Part shown: positions 26,491 to 34,720 of the stretch, piece after piece | Layout: each line of letters opens with the position of its first letter | Numbering within the stretch: position 1 is the stretch's first letter | Source of the DNA: Streptomyces sp. L-9-10 | GTDB lineage: Bacteria; Actinomycetota; Actinomycetes; Streptomycetales; Streptomycetaceae | NCBI RefSeq assembly: GCF_004151105.1 | Contig: NZ_PHRF01000028.1 | Span: 104,817-168,816, forward strand | Reading direction: 5' to 3' | DNA length: 64,000 bases | Made by a program: the position numbers and the translations under genes | The notes under the pieces: generated by a model | What the model saw: the letters and a program-made list of their open reading frames with translations, nothing else | Databases searched by the model: none | Told to the model about the DNA's origin: nothing

Positions 26491-26712
26491 ACGCCCCGTC
26501 ATACGCGCCCGGTTGGCGTTGCCTTCGCGGCGGTCGCCGCAGGGATCGACGAGCAGTTGAACCTGCCCGAGCACGGCGTCGTGACCGCCACCCCGGTGGT
26601 GCTGCGGCAGCCCGGCGCCGAGACGTTCGGCTCCCACGAGTTGGCGTTCAGAATCGCGGGATATCTCGCCGCCCGCAAGGCTCTGGAGCATGCGGACGCG
26701 CCGCACCTCTGA
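26491..26712 (+). pseudogene. Unidentified gene fragment, C-terminal 73 codons without a start
   Basis: A reading frame with strongly coding third positions runs from just after TGA 26488-26490 to TGA 26710-26712. It encodes text such as VAFAAVAAGIDEQLNLPEHG and FGSHELAFRIAGYLAARKAL. There is no ATG or well-placed GTG near its 5' end and no ribosome binding site, so it looks like the 3' remnant of a longer gene cut by a past rearrangement. I do not recognise the family. Confidence 0.45.
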
Positions 26713-26803
26713 GCGGCGTCCCCCACACGCGCGACCTGCTCCCACCCGCCACCAGACCGCCCGCCCTTCGCTCGCACCGGCCACCCGGTGGAAGTGGGCC
26801 GTG

Positions 26804-27859
26804 GCCGGATACTTTGCCAGCATTTCTGAACGCGTTCAACTTTGTGGCTCCGGCTCGGGTCCGGGATGGGCAGCTGTCCGCCTCGGACGTGTACTGCCCG
26901 GAAAACCGCTTGCCCGCGTCAACCGCCCTGATGATCCTGGCCCGAGGGACTTCGAAGAAGCGGCGCAGGCGTGGCGAGAGGACGGCTTCGTCATCCTCCC
27001 CGGCTTCATCCCACCCCATGAGCTGAAGTCCGCCGCGGGCGAACTGGACTTGCTCTTCCCGTCCGCCGAGGGGTTCCATGACGCAACCGATGCGCGACGC
27101 GACCGCTTCATCGGTGACCAGTTCGCCGGGATCGACTACTTCCCGTTCGCCGGCACGGAGATCAGCCTCCTGGCTGTGAACCACCGGATTTTGACGCACG
27201 CCGAGACGCTGCTGGAAGACGACGGCTTCCAGATCTACGGGGCGGAGGCATGGGCGAAGTATGCCGGCGCCAGCGACTACGACCAGGACCTGCACCGCGA
27301 CTACCTGGGCCACACCCTCCTGGTGCCCAGCACCGCGCCCGGCTTCCGCCAGCTGGAGATGTTCGTGTACCTGGCGGACGTGCCCGAGGAGTTCGGCCCG
27401 GCGCACCTTGTCCCGCGGAAGCACACGGCCGGCCTCCCCGCCGTGCCCGACAGGTATCTGCGGGCCGGCCTCGAAAGCAGGAGCCGCTTCCACGACGGCA
27501 GCGGCAGCCCGCACCTGTACGGAGCGGAGGTGTCCGCAGCCGGTCCTGCCGGGACAGTCGTCGCCTTCGAGATCGGCACCGTTCATCGCGGCACGGCGAT
27601 GACCGCGCCGCGCGGCGCCCGCTACACCATGCACCTGAACTTCCGTCCCTCCGGTGTCCAATGGGGGCAGCGCCGGGGCTGGGCCTATTCCGCCGGTCAG
27701 CGGGACTGGTTCAAATTCGTCGAGCGGGCCACCCCGCGCCAGCTCCAGGCGTTCGGGTTCCCGCCGCCTGGACATCCGTACCGGACACCGGAGACGCTGG
27801 CCGGGATGGCACTGCGGTATCCGGGGCTCGACCTCACGCCTTGGCGCCGGCCCGGCTGA
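26804..27859 (+). CDS. Phytanoyl-CoA dioxygenase (PhyH) family protein, 5' end uncertain
   Basis: The conserved Fe(II)/2-oxoglutarate dioxygenase domain begins at FEEAAQAWREDGFVILPGFI (about 26946). It includes the iron ligands in DLHRDYLGHTLLV (His-x-Asp) and FEIGTVHRGTAMTAPRGARY (distal His and the Arg for 2-oxoglutarate). The domain is about 300 residues, which is normal. The 5' end is odd: no ATG with a good site lies near the domain start. GTG 26804 gives about 47 extra residues of unlikely sequence, and ATG 26690 overlaps the gene fragment upstream. The true start may have been lost when the fragment was created. Substrate unknown. Confidence 0.75.
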   Translation, partial: AGYFASISERVQLCGSGSGPGWAAVRLGRVLPGKPLARVNRPDDPGPRDFEEAAQAWREDGFVILPGFIPPHELKSAAGELDLLFPSAEGFHDATDARRDRFIGDQFAGIDYFPFAGTEISLLAVNHRILTHAETLLEDDGFQIYGAEAWAKYAGASDYDQDLHRDYLGHTLLVPSTAPGFRQLEMFVYLADVPEEFGPAHLVPRKHTAGLPAVPDRYLRAGLESRSRFHDGSGSPHLYGAEVSAAGPAGTVVAFEIGTVHRGTAMTAPRGARYTMHLNFRPSGVQWGQRRGWAYSAGQRDWFKFVERATPRQLQAFGFPPPGHPYRTPETLAGMALRYPGLDLTPWRRPG

Positions 27860-27949
27860 CCCCCGATCGCGGGCCGGTTCGCGCGGGTCGGGTCCCGGCG
27901 CCCGAGAGGACCGGATGTTCCCGGGCAGGCGGGACTTTCGCAACACGTC

Positions 27950-29122
27950 CTAAGCGGCCCCCTGGTGGGCGTTGTCGTTCTCGTGTATGCGCCGGTAGAC
28001 GTACGCGGCCGTGGCCAGTGTCATGTGGTGGTGCCAGCCCGGGAACGACCGTCCCTCGAAGTCGAGCAGCCCGTAGTCGTCCTCAAGGCTCTGCACCGCG
28101 GTACGGGTCAGCGTCAGACGGCGGATGAGGGTGAGTAACTCGCTGGTCCGCTGATGCGCCAGTGAGGTGAGCCAGTACCGCACGGGCCGTCGGGTGACGG
28201 AGGAGACCTCGGCGAGGAGACGGTAGCCGCCAGGGCCGCCGGGTAACCGGGCCGGTGTGGAGAGCACATCCGCGTGACGGCCCGGACCGAGTCGCTCCGT
28301 GCTCACCACATGGGGTTGGTGCGCGGCCAGATGCGCCATCAACTGGTGGGCGCCGAACGGGCGCCCGCGTGTCAGCACTCCGAAAGACTGCTGGGCGTCC
28401 GGCACGACCGGCTGGTCCTGCCGGACCTCGAGGACGAAGTCCTGCTGCCGCTGGCCGAGTTGCAGGGCCAGTTGGGCGGTGTCCATGCCGGGCTGCAGAT
28501 CGGCGACGAACGGGGTCCGGCCGGAGAGCCGCAGTGCGGCGAGCCCGTCGACGAGTTCGAGCACGAGCGCCCAGTCGGGCGCCGCGCCGACGGACTCCGG
28601 CAGGCGGGCCCGCCGACGGCGTACCGCGTCCCCCGACCAGGTGTCGTCCACGAGCAGCCGCCAGTCGACGGGGATGCTCTCGTCCTCGGAAGTGAGGAAC
28701 AGCCCTATGCCCACCTGGCAGTTGAGCGTGCGCCCGGCTCCGGGCACGAAGCGCCGGTGCACTCCGACCGAATGCTCGCCGCGCTTCTCGATGAAGGTGA
28801 TGCCCGTGGTCCATATGTGGTGGGGGAGATGCGTGGCGGCGGCGCGGGCCAGCGTCTCGCGGGCGGTCGTCCAGTCCCAGGGACTGGCGCTGATGAACTG
28901 CTGCAGTGCGTGCGGGGCCCCGGGACAGGGAGAGACGCCGCGTGCGATGCGCCGGATCGTCTTCTTGCCCGGCACGGTGAGCATGCCGCACAGATAGGCC
29001 TCGGCCCAGCGGCGCTGGTCGCTGCGGGGCAGATGACCGAATACGTCCGAGGCGAAGGCGGACAGGTCGCTGGGCGTGGTGACCGATCTCAACGGCACGG
29101 TGGAGACATCTGCTGTCGACAT
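27950..29122 (-). CDS. IS701-like transposase-derived protein, probably inactive as a transposase
   Basis: This is a 390-aa protein from ATG 29122. It aligns in style with IS701-family transposases: an N-terminal RWAEAYLCGMLTVPGKKTIR, then PHALQQFISASPWDW, and near the C-terminus the block YGLLDFEGRSFPGWHHHMTL. Where IS701 enzymes carry the first catalytic Asp (a DDTGFxKKG-like motif), this protein reads TTGITFIEKRGEHSVGVHRR, so the Asp is missing. No inverted repeats or target duplication were seen at its ends. It is divergent from a butyrolactone-receptor-like gene. I read it as a domesticated DNA-binding protein or a decayed transposase. Confidence 0.72.
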   Translation of the reverse strand: MSTADVSTVPLRSVTTPSDLSAFASDVFGHLPRSDQRRWAEAYLCGMLTVPGKKTIRRIARGVSPCPGAPHALQQFISASPWDWTTARETLARAAATHLPHHIWTTGITFIEKRGEHSVGVHRRFVPGAGRTLNCQVGIGLFLTSEDESIPVDWRLLVDDTWSGDAVRRRRARLPESVGAAPDWALVLELVDGLAALRLSGRTPFVADLQPGMDTAQLALQLGQRQQDFVLEVRQDQPVVPDAQQSFGVLTRGRPFGAHQLMAHLAAHQPHVVSTERLGPGRHADVLSTPARLPGGPGGYRLLAEVSSVTRRPVRYWLTSLAHQRTSELLTLIRRLTLTRTAVQSLEDDYGLLDFEGRSFPGWHHHMTLATAAYVYRRIHENDNAHQGAA

Positions 29123-29157
29123 GAGACCCCCGGAGAACAGCCGACGTGGACAGTGAC

Positions 29158-29177
29158 AAAAAATAGCACTTTTTTTC
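29158..29177. promoter_or_regulatory. AT-rich imperfect palindrome in the divergent gap
   Basis: AAAAAATAGCACTTTTTTTC lies 36 bases upstream of the IS701-like gene, between it and the TetR gene (206-base gap). It shares the AAAATAG...CTTTT layout with the element at 13340-13359. Such an AT block is conspicuous here and is a candidate receptor binding site. Confidence 0.4.
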
Positions 29178-29328
29178 TTTCATGGTCTGGGTAGGCAACC
29201 GGAACGCACGTCGGCTCGTCGGCGTTGCCCTGCTCCGCCGGACCGCTGAACGTGCGCCGGCCACAGACCGTCAACGGGCGCGGGCAGGGGAAGTTGACGC
29301 GCCTTCACGACGACGAGGGAGCGGCGTG

Positions 29329-29988
29329 ATGGTCCAGGAGCGTGCCGAGCGAACCCGTCGCGCCATGGTGTACGCGGCGGCGGAGGAGATCGACCGCGGC
29401 GGCTACCACGGCGCTTCTCTGGCGAGCATCAGCCGATCGGTCGGTATGTCCATGGGTGCACTGACTTTCCACTTCCCCACCAAGGAGAGGCTGGTCGAGG
29501 CGGTCCAGGCGCTGTCCGTGTCGATGGTCCGGGAAGCCGTGGAAGCCGCGGATGCCGTGGAAGCCGCGGATGCCGTGGATGCCGTGGCGAGTGCGGACTC
29601 CGTCCGGGCACCTTCCCTGGGCCGGGCCAGAGAGATGGTTCTCGCGATCGGCCGGCTGCTCGCGGGGGAGCCCGTCGTCCGGGCGGCGGTCAGGCTCGGC
29701 TGGGAACGGCCGTCCCAGGAGGACTGGACGGCCGCCTGGCTGCCGCGGGTGGGCGAACTGCTCGTACAGGCCCATGCCGACGGCGATCTGCGGCAGGACG
29801 CCGACCCGGAGACCGTCACCGCGCTCGCCGCCGGTCTCGTCCAGGGGCTGCATTGCCGCATGTGTGCCGGCGCCGACGCGCACGAGGCTCTGGGACAGCT
29901 CACCAGGATCCTCGACGTGCTCCTGTGCTCCCTCTCGGCGCCCGGTCCAGGCGGCCCGGACGCCCCGCGGTGCTCGCCCGGCAACTGA
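29329..29988 (+). CDS. TetR-family butyrolactone-receptor-like regulator
   Basis: This is a 219-aa regulator from ATG 29329, with GAGGGAG upstream. The helix-turn-helix (about residues 8-55) reads RTRRAMVYAAAEEIDRGGYH, then ASISRSVGMSMGALTFHFPT. The GALTFHFPTKE recognition helix is the form seen in ScbR2/TylQ-like pseudo-receptors as well as true receptors. A repeated Glu-Ala-Ala-Asp-Ala-Val segment at about residues 69-83 is encoded by tandem 15-base repeats near 29530-29590 and is probably a flexible insertion. It sits just upstream of the polyketide locus, so it is a candidate controller of the SARP gene. Confidence 0.85.
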   Translation: MVQERAERTRRAMVYAAAEEIDRGGYHGASLASISRSVGMSMGALTFHFPTKERLVEAVQALSVSMVREAVEAADAVEAADAVDAVASADSVRAPSLGRAREMVLAIGRLLAGEPVVRAAVRLGWERPSQEDWTAAWLPRVGELLVQAHADGDLRQDADPETVTALAAGLVQGLHCRMCAGADAHEALGQLTRILDVLLCSLSAPGPGGPDAPRCSPGN

Positions 29989-30350
29989 GCACACTCCTCC
30001 TGCGACTTATTGAGGTTCCCGTGGCCCAGGCCGTGGCCGGTGCCGCAGGATCGGGGCGTGAGAAGTCCGGGACCGGCCGATGAGCGACACGCGTGACGGG
30101 CCCGGACCGCTCCTGATCCGCCTGGGTCCTCTCATGCTCCCAGGCGCTTCGGATCGCTGCCGCTCCGGCGACGGGAATCCCCCGTCGCGTCGCCGGAGCG
30201 GCAGTTCGCCGGAGTCCCCTGCCGGACTCGCGCGGAGCACTGCGGCGGGTCGACTCGATGTACGGCCGCCGGCCAGTACGGAACCGCACCGATGCCCCCG
30301 TCCGGCGGCCCCCTTCGTCACCCGACCTGAGCGTCCAGGAGGACCACCCC
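29989..30350. other. Intergenic region with tandem hairpins, 362 bases
   Basis: The gap between the TetR gene and the MFS gene contains the strong hairpin listed at 30157-30204 and a smaller one with arms CCTGGG and CCCAGG (30121-30144). An AGGAGG site lies just before the MFS start. I see no gene here. Confidence 0.6.
30157..30204. terminator. Perfect 16-bp inverted repeat, probable terminator
   Basis: CTGCCGCTCCGGCGAC (30157-30172) pairs perfectly with GTCGCCGGAGCGGCAG (30189-30204) around a 16-base loop that can itself pair. It lies about 170 bases after the TetR stop and about 150 before the MFS start, so it likely separates two transcription units. Confidence 0.65.
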
Positions 30351-32021
30351 ATGACCAGCCAAATCAGTGACACGCCACCCCGCCGGGCGGGGGCGAGGCA
30401 GTGGATCGGTCTGGCCTTCCTGCTGCTGCCCACCATGCTGCTCACCGCCGACCTGGGCGTCCTGTGGCTGGCCACTCCGCCGCTCTCCGCCGACCTGGAG
30501 CCCACCAGCACCGAACTGCTGTGGATCAATGACATCTACGGCTTCGTCATCGCGGGTCTCCTGGTGCTCACGGGCAATCTCGGTGACCGCTTCGGCCGGC
30601 GCAGGGTCCTGCTCATCGGCGCCGCCGCGTTCACCGTCGCCTCGGTCGTGGCCGCGTACGCGCCGAACCCGCTGGTGCTGATCGGGGGCCGGGCCCTCCT
30701 GGGAGTGGCCGGCGCCGCGATCATGCCCGCCACCCTGGCACTGATCTCCCATATGTTCACCGGTGAGCGGCAGCGGGCCAGGGCGATCGCCATGTGGGTC
30801 ACCGCGCTGTCGGCCGGTATCGCCATCGGCCCGGTGATCAGCGGGGTCATGCTGGAGCACTTCTGGTGGGGCTCGGTGTTCCTGCTCGGCGTACCGGTGA
30901 TGGCGGCCGCGCTGATCGTCACGCCGTTCACGGTGCCCGAGCACGCCAATCCCGACGCGAAGAAGCTCGACTTCATCAGCATGCCGCTGCTGCTGTTGAC
31001 CCTGCTGCCGCTCGTCCTCGCCATCAAGAACTTCGGCGAGCACGGCCTCGCGCTCTGGACCGTGGTGCCGTTGGTGGCCGGTGCGGTCTTCGGTGCCGTG
31101 TTCGTGGCCCGTCAGCGCAGTATCGACAACCCGCTCCTGGAGCTGAGTCTGTTCGGCCAGCGGACCTTCACCGCGGCGCTGCTGCTGCTGTTCGTCGGTC
31201 TCGCCGCCATGAACGGTGTGGAGTACGTGGTTCCGCAGTACCTCCAGCTGGTCAGCGGTGTGCCCTCGGCCGAGACCGGATGGCTGATGGTGCTGCCGGC
31301 CGTCGGCCTGGTCATCGGCTCGCAGGCCACGCCCCTGCTGACCCGCCGGGTCCGCCCCGCCTATGTGATCGCGGGCGGCGCGCTGTTCGCCGTCATCGGT
31401 TTCGTGGTGCTCACCACCCTGCCCTCCGACGGTTCCGGGGTCGCCACCGCAGCTGTCGGCACCACCGTGATGATGGCGGGCCTCGCGCCGATCACCGTAC
31501 TCGGCACGGCCATCGCCGTCGGCGCCGCTCCGCCGGCGAAGGCGGGCCAGGCGGCCGCGGTCGGCCAGACCAGCTACGAACTCGGCCTCGCCTTCGGTAT
31601 CGCCGCCACCGGCAGCGTGATGGCGGCGGTCTACCGGGGCCACGTCAACGACTCGGCACCGGCCGGTGTTTCGAAGGACGTGGTCGCCGAGGCGGCCGGC
31701 AACTACAGCGGCGGCGTCGCCGTCGCCGAACGCGTCCCGGGCGAACTCGGCTCCACCCTGGCCGATGTGGTCCGTTCCGGTCTCACCTCCGGACTCCACA
31801 CCGCGGCCGTGGTGAGTGCCTGTCTCAGCGTGCTGCTGTGCGGCCTGTCCGTGTGGCTGCTGCGGAAGGTTCCGGTGACCGGCGCCGAGGAGTCGGCGGC
31901 GGACGACGAGCGTCATGACGACAAGCGCCACGACGACAAGCGCCACGACGGCGAACGCCACGACGACGAAGTCCTGGCCGAGCAGCACGTGCGAACCACG
32001 TCGTCCAGCACCGGGGCATGA
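30351..32021 (+). CDS. MFS drug-exporter-type transporter (DHA2, 14 TM)
   Basis: This is a 556-aa membrane protein from ATG 30351 behind AGGAGG. It shows the DHA2 pattern of about 14 hydrophobic segments, with the loop motif GNLGDRFGRRRVLLIGAAAF between TM2 and TM3 and the TM5 antiporter motif region (TALSAGIAIGPVISGVML). The last about 25 residues are a hydrophilic tail of repeated His-Asp-Asp-Lys units encoded by near-perfect 15-base repeats (about 31905-31975), unusual for the family. It is the first gene of the polyketide locus and a likely product exporter, in the place taken by CpkF in the coelimycin cluster. Confidence 0.9.
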   Translation: MTSQISDTPPRRAGARQWIGLAFLLLPTMLLTADLGVLWLATPPLSADLEPTSTELLWINDIYGFVIAGLLVLTGNLGDRFGRRRVLLIGAAAFTVASVVAAYAPNPLVLIGGRALLGVAGAAIMPATLALISHMFTGERQRARAIAMWVTALSAGIAIGPVISGVMLEHFWWGSVFLLGVPVMAAALIVTPFTVPEHANPDAKKLDFISMPLLLLTLLPLVLAIKNFGEHGLALWTVVPLVAGAVFGAVFVARQRSIDNPLLELSLFGQRTFTAALLLLFVGLAAMNGVEYVVPQYLQLVSGVPSAETGWLMVLPAVGLVIGSQATPLLTRRVRPAYVIAGGALFAVIGFVVLTTLPSDGSGVATAAVGTTVMMAGLAPITVLGTAIAVGAAPPAKAGQAAAVGQTSYELGLAFGIAATGSVMAAVYRGHVNDSAPAGVSKDVVAEAAGNYSGGVAVAERVPGELGSTLADVVRSGLTSGLHTAAVVSACLSVLLCGLSVWLLRKVPVTGAEESAADDERHDDKRHDDKRHDGERHDDEVLAEQHVRTTSSSTGA

Positions 32022-32158
32022 CATCAAGGTGCCCGTACAGCGTGGGTGCGGTGCGGGCGCCGTTCCACTCGTATGCCGAAACGACCGGCAATGGCGGCGG
32101 TCCGGGGGAGCCGTGTGTGTCCCCCCATATGTCTGCACCTACAGGGGGAGAAGTGCAC

Positions 32159-34513
32159 ATGCAGTTCCGTGTCCTCGGGCCGCTGGAACTCTCGGACAAT
32201 GACAGAACCGTGCCCGTTCAGGGGACCAAGCAGCGGGCGATGCTGGGCTTTCTGCTGTTCAACGCCAACCGGGTCGTCTCCACCAGTGCGCTGATGGAGG
32301 CTCTGTGGCCGGTCGACGAACCACCCAACTCCGCACGCAAGATCATGCACAACGCCATCTGGGGTCTGCGGGGAACCCTCAACCCGCGGGAGGATATGGC
32401 GGGCCGGGCCTCGCTGATCACCCGGCCGCCGGGCTACACGCTGCAACTGGACCCGGAGAACGTCGACTTGTACCGGTTCCACCGGCTGGCCGAAGAAGGC
32501 CGGGCCCAGCTGGCCGGCGGCTCGACGGACGGCGCCGCCGCGACCCTGCGCCAGGCCCTCGGGCTGTGGCGCGGCGACGCCCTCGCCGACCTCGTCGAGG
32601 CCGGCTTCGACTGGCCGGAGCTGACGGGCGTGGAGAATGCCCGGATCGACGCCCTTGAGGACTACTTCGAGGCCGAACTCGCCCTGGGACGCCACCATGC
32701 CGTACTGCGGGAGATCGAGGCCGCCGTGGAGGCGGGCACGCTGCGCGAACGGCTCTGCGGCCAGCTCATGCTCGCCCTGTACAGGTGCGGCCGGCACACC
32801 GACGCGCTCGGTTCGTACAACAGGTTGCGCGAACGTCTTGTGGAGGAGCTCGGCCTCGAACCCGGCCACCGGCTTCAGTCGCTCCAGCAGGCGATCCTGC
32901 GTCACGACGACGCGCTGCTCGTCACCGCGGCCGAACGCCCGCCCGCCGGGAGCACCCGGCCCGGGGCCGCCGAGGGCGCCCGGCCCCGGACCGTGATCAA
33001 CTCCGTACGGCCCGAGCTGTTGCGGCGGGCCGCGCCCGAGCAGCCGGCCGTCGCACGGACTGTCGTGGGCGAGTGGCCGGCCGCACCCGGACCGGTTCGG
33101 CCGGATGCCCGGGAGTACAGCGTGGTCATGGTGCAGACGGCCGTCGACGACGGCGGGGCCGCGCCGGACGACCCGCACGTCGAGTCCAGCCTCGCCTCGG
33201 TCGCCGACTCGCTGCGGGACACCGTCGAGTATCTCGGCGGCGCCGTCGCGGCACCGGCGGGCCCGGCACTGCTCGCCGTGTTCACCGGCGACCAGGCCCC
33301 CGAGCGCGCGGTCTCCGCCGCCCTCGCCATGCTCACCTGCCTCCCCTGCACCACCAGATTCACCAAACGGCAGCCGGTGAGCATCCGGGCGACCGTGGCC
33401 ACGGGCGAGGCCCAGCTGTACCGCCTCGTCGAGGGCACCGACGCCCCACCGATGATCGTCGGACCGGCCGTCGACACCTGCCGGACCCTCCTGGCCCGTA
33501 CCTCCGCCGGCACCGTGCGGGCCGACGAGACCACCAGGGCCCGTACCAACACCACCATCAGCTACAGCGGCTCGGGCGGGACCGCTACCGGCTGGCGTGT
33601 GCGCTCCGCCCACTGGCGCTCCCTCGCGCACCCCTCGATTCCGATCATCGACCGGGATCCCGAACTTGACGTCCTGGGAAGCCTGTTGGCCCGCTCGCGG
33701 CACCGGTCGGTGCCCCAGCTGGTCACCCTTCTCGGTGGAGTCGGATCCGGCAAGACCCGGCTGGTGCTCGAATTCGAGGGCCGTGCCATGGCCCGCTGGA
33801 GCGATACGCGGTTCCTGATGAGCGGCCCCGAGTGCGTGGACCGCCCGCTCGGTCTTCTCAGGGACTTCCTGCTCGCCCTGTGCGACGCGCCATGCGCCAC
33901 CGAGACCGCCACCGTCGCCGGACTCGTACGACAGCGTGTGTACGCGAGCATCGCGGACCCCAACGAGGCCGCCGAGGTCGACGCGGGCGTCACCGAACTC
34001 ATCACCACCGGCGGGCACGGGCCGGCCCCGCACCGCGTCGAACCGCTGGCCGAGGCCGGCATCAGGCTGCTGCGCGCGGTGGCCCTCGCGCAGCCCCTGG
34101 TGGTCTTCGTGGACGACGGACATGAACTCGACGACGCGAGCCTGGACTTCCTCGAACAGCTCGTCGACTCGCCCCAGTTGCCGTCGCTCATGGTCCTCCT
34201 GGCCGCCCGGCCCCAGTTGCTCGACCGCAGGCCCTCCTGGGGCAGTGGGCAGGTCCAGGGCACCACGCTGAGTCTCTCGCCCCTCTCCGACGCCACCGTC
34301 GACCGGCTCTCCGACATCCTGCTCGCCAAGATGCGCCAGGGAGTGGTCACCTTCCCCACCAGCCGCATCGGGGAGGGGTTCGGAGAGCAGATGGTCCCGT
34401 CCGGCAGACGGAAGGTACTGCGGACCCTCATGCGGATGGACGCCTCCGTGCCGCCGCAGCGCAACCTCGGCGGCGTCGGCGCCGGCCGGCGTGTGCCCCA
34501 GCCGCTCGCGTAG
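32159..34513 (+). CDS. Large SARP regulator with cyclase-like and AAA-ATPase regions (PimR-like)
   Basis: This is a 784-aa regulator from ATG 32159; AGGGGGA lies nine bases upstream, and the in-frame GTG at 32153 is too close. Residues 1-95 are the OmpR-like winged helix (MQFRVLGPLELSDN, GTKQRAMLGFLLFNANRVVS). Residues about 100-245 are the BTAD domain (LRERLCGQLMLALYRCGRHT, LVEELGLEPGHRLQSLQQAI). Residues about 315-480 resemble a degenerate nucleotide-cyclase homology domain. Residues about 500-700 hold a P-loop (LLGGVGSGKTRL) and Walker B (LVVFVDDGHEL). It lacks the LuxR helix-turn-helix of full LAL proteins. SARP plus these domains is the PimR plan. It probably activates the polyketide genes. 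Confidence 0.88.
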   Translation: MQFRVLGPLELSDNDRTVPVQGTKQRAMLGFLLFNANRVVSTSALMEALWPVDEPPNSARKIMHNAIWGLRGTLNPREDMAGRASLITRPPGYTLQLDPENVDLYRFHRLAEEGRAQLAGGSTDGAAATLRQALGLWRGDALADLVEAGFDWPELTGVENARIDALEDYFEAELALGRHHAVLREIEAAVEAGTLRERLCGQLMLALYRCGRHTDALGSYNRLRERLVEELGLEPGHRLQSLQQAILRHDDALLVTAAERPPAGSTRPGAAEGARPRTVINSVRPELLRRAAPEQPAVARTVVGEWPAAPGPVRPDAREYSVVMVQTAVDDGGAAPDDPHVESSLASVADSLRDTVEYLGGAVAAPAGPALLAVFTGDQAPERAVSAALAMLTCLPCTTRFTKRQPVSIRATVATGEAQLYRLVEGTDAPPMIVGPAVDTCRTLLARTSAGTVRADETTRARTNTTISYSGSGGTATGWRVRSAHWRSLAHPSIPIIDRDPELDVLGSLLARSRHRSVPQLVTLLGGVGSGKTRLVLEFEGRAMARWSDTRFLMSGPECVDRPLGLLRDFLLALCDAPCATETATVAGLVRQRVYASIADPNEAAEVDAGVTELITTGGHGPAPHRVEPLAEAGIRLLRAVALAQPLVVFVDDGHELDDASLDFLEQLVDSPQLPSLMVLLAARPQLLDRRPSWGSGQVQGTTLSLSPLSDATVDRLSDILLAKMRQGVVTFPTSRIGEGFGEQMVPSGRRKVLRTLMRMDASVPPQRNLGGVGAGRRVPQPLA

Positions 34514-34528
34514 CACGGGAACCGATGT

Positions 34529-34559
34529 CGCCCCACCGGGTCACGCGCCCGGTGGGGCG
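34529..34559. terminator. Bidirectional terminator hairpin, perfect 12-bp stem
   Basis: CGCCCCACCGGG and CCCGGTGGGGCG pair perfectly around seven bases, 15 bases after the SARP stop, in the gap between convergent genes. Confidence 0.75.
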
Positions 34560-34637
34560 AAGGACCCGGCGACGACGAGTCGGCGGCTCGCCGGCCCGTA
34601 GGAGCGCGGCACGCGAGGGAAACCCGCGCATACGGCA

Positions 34638-34680
34638 ACGCCGGTCTCCAGGACCTCGTCCAGGTCCTGGAGACCGGCGT
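34638..34680. terminator. Bidirectional terminator hairpin, perfect 18-bp stem
   Basis: ACGCCGGTCTCCAGGACC (34638-34655) pairs perfectly with its complement at 34663-34680 around a seven-base loop. It lies 40 bases beyond the end of the minus-strand flavoenzyme gene. With the hairpin at 34529-34559 it forms a double stop between the SARP and flavoenzyme units. Confidence 0.85.
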
Positions 34681-34720
34681 CGCACCAGGGAGCCGGCGCA
34701 TCAGGGAGCCGGCCGGCACC

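Noticed and set aside
27950..29122. An active insertion sequence
   Set aside because: No terminal inverted repeats or target duplications were found and the first catalytic Asp is absent, so I annotate a derived protein rather than a mobile element.
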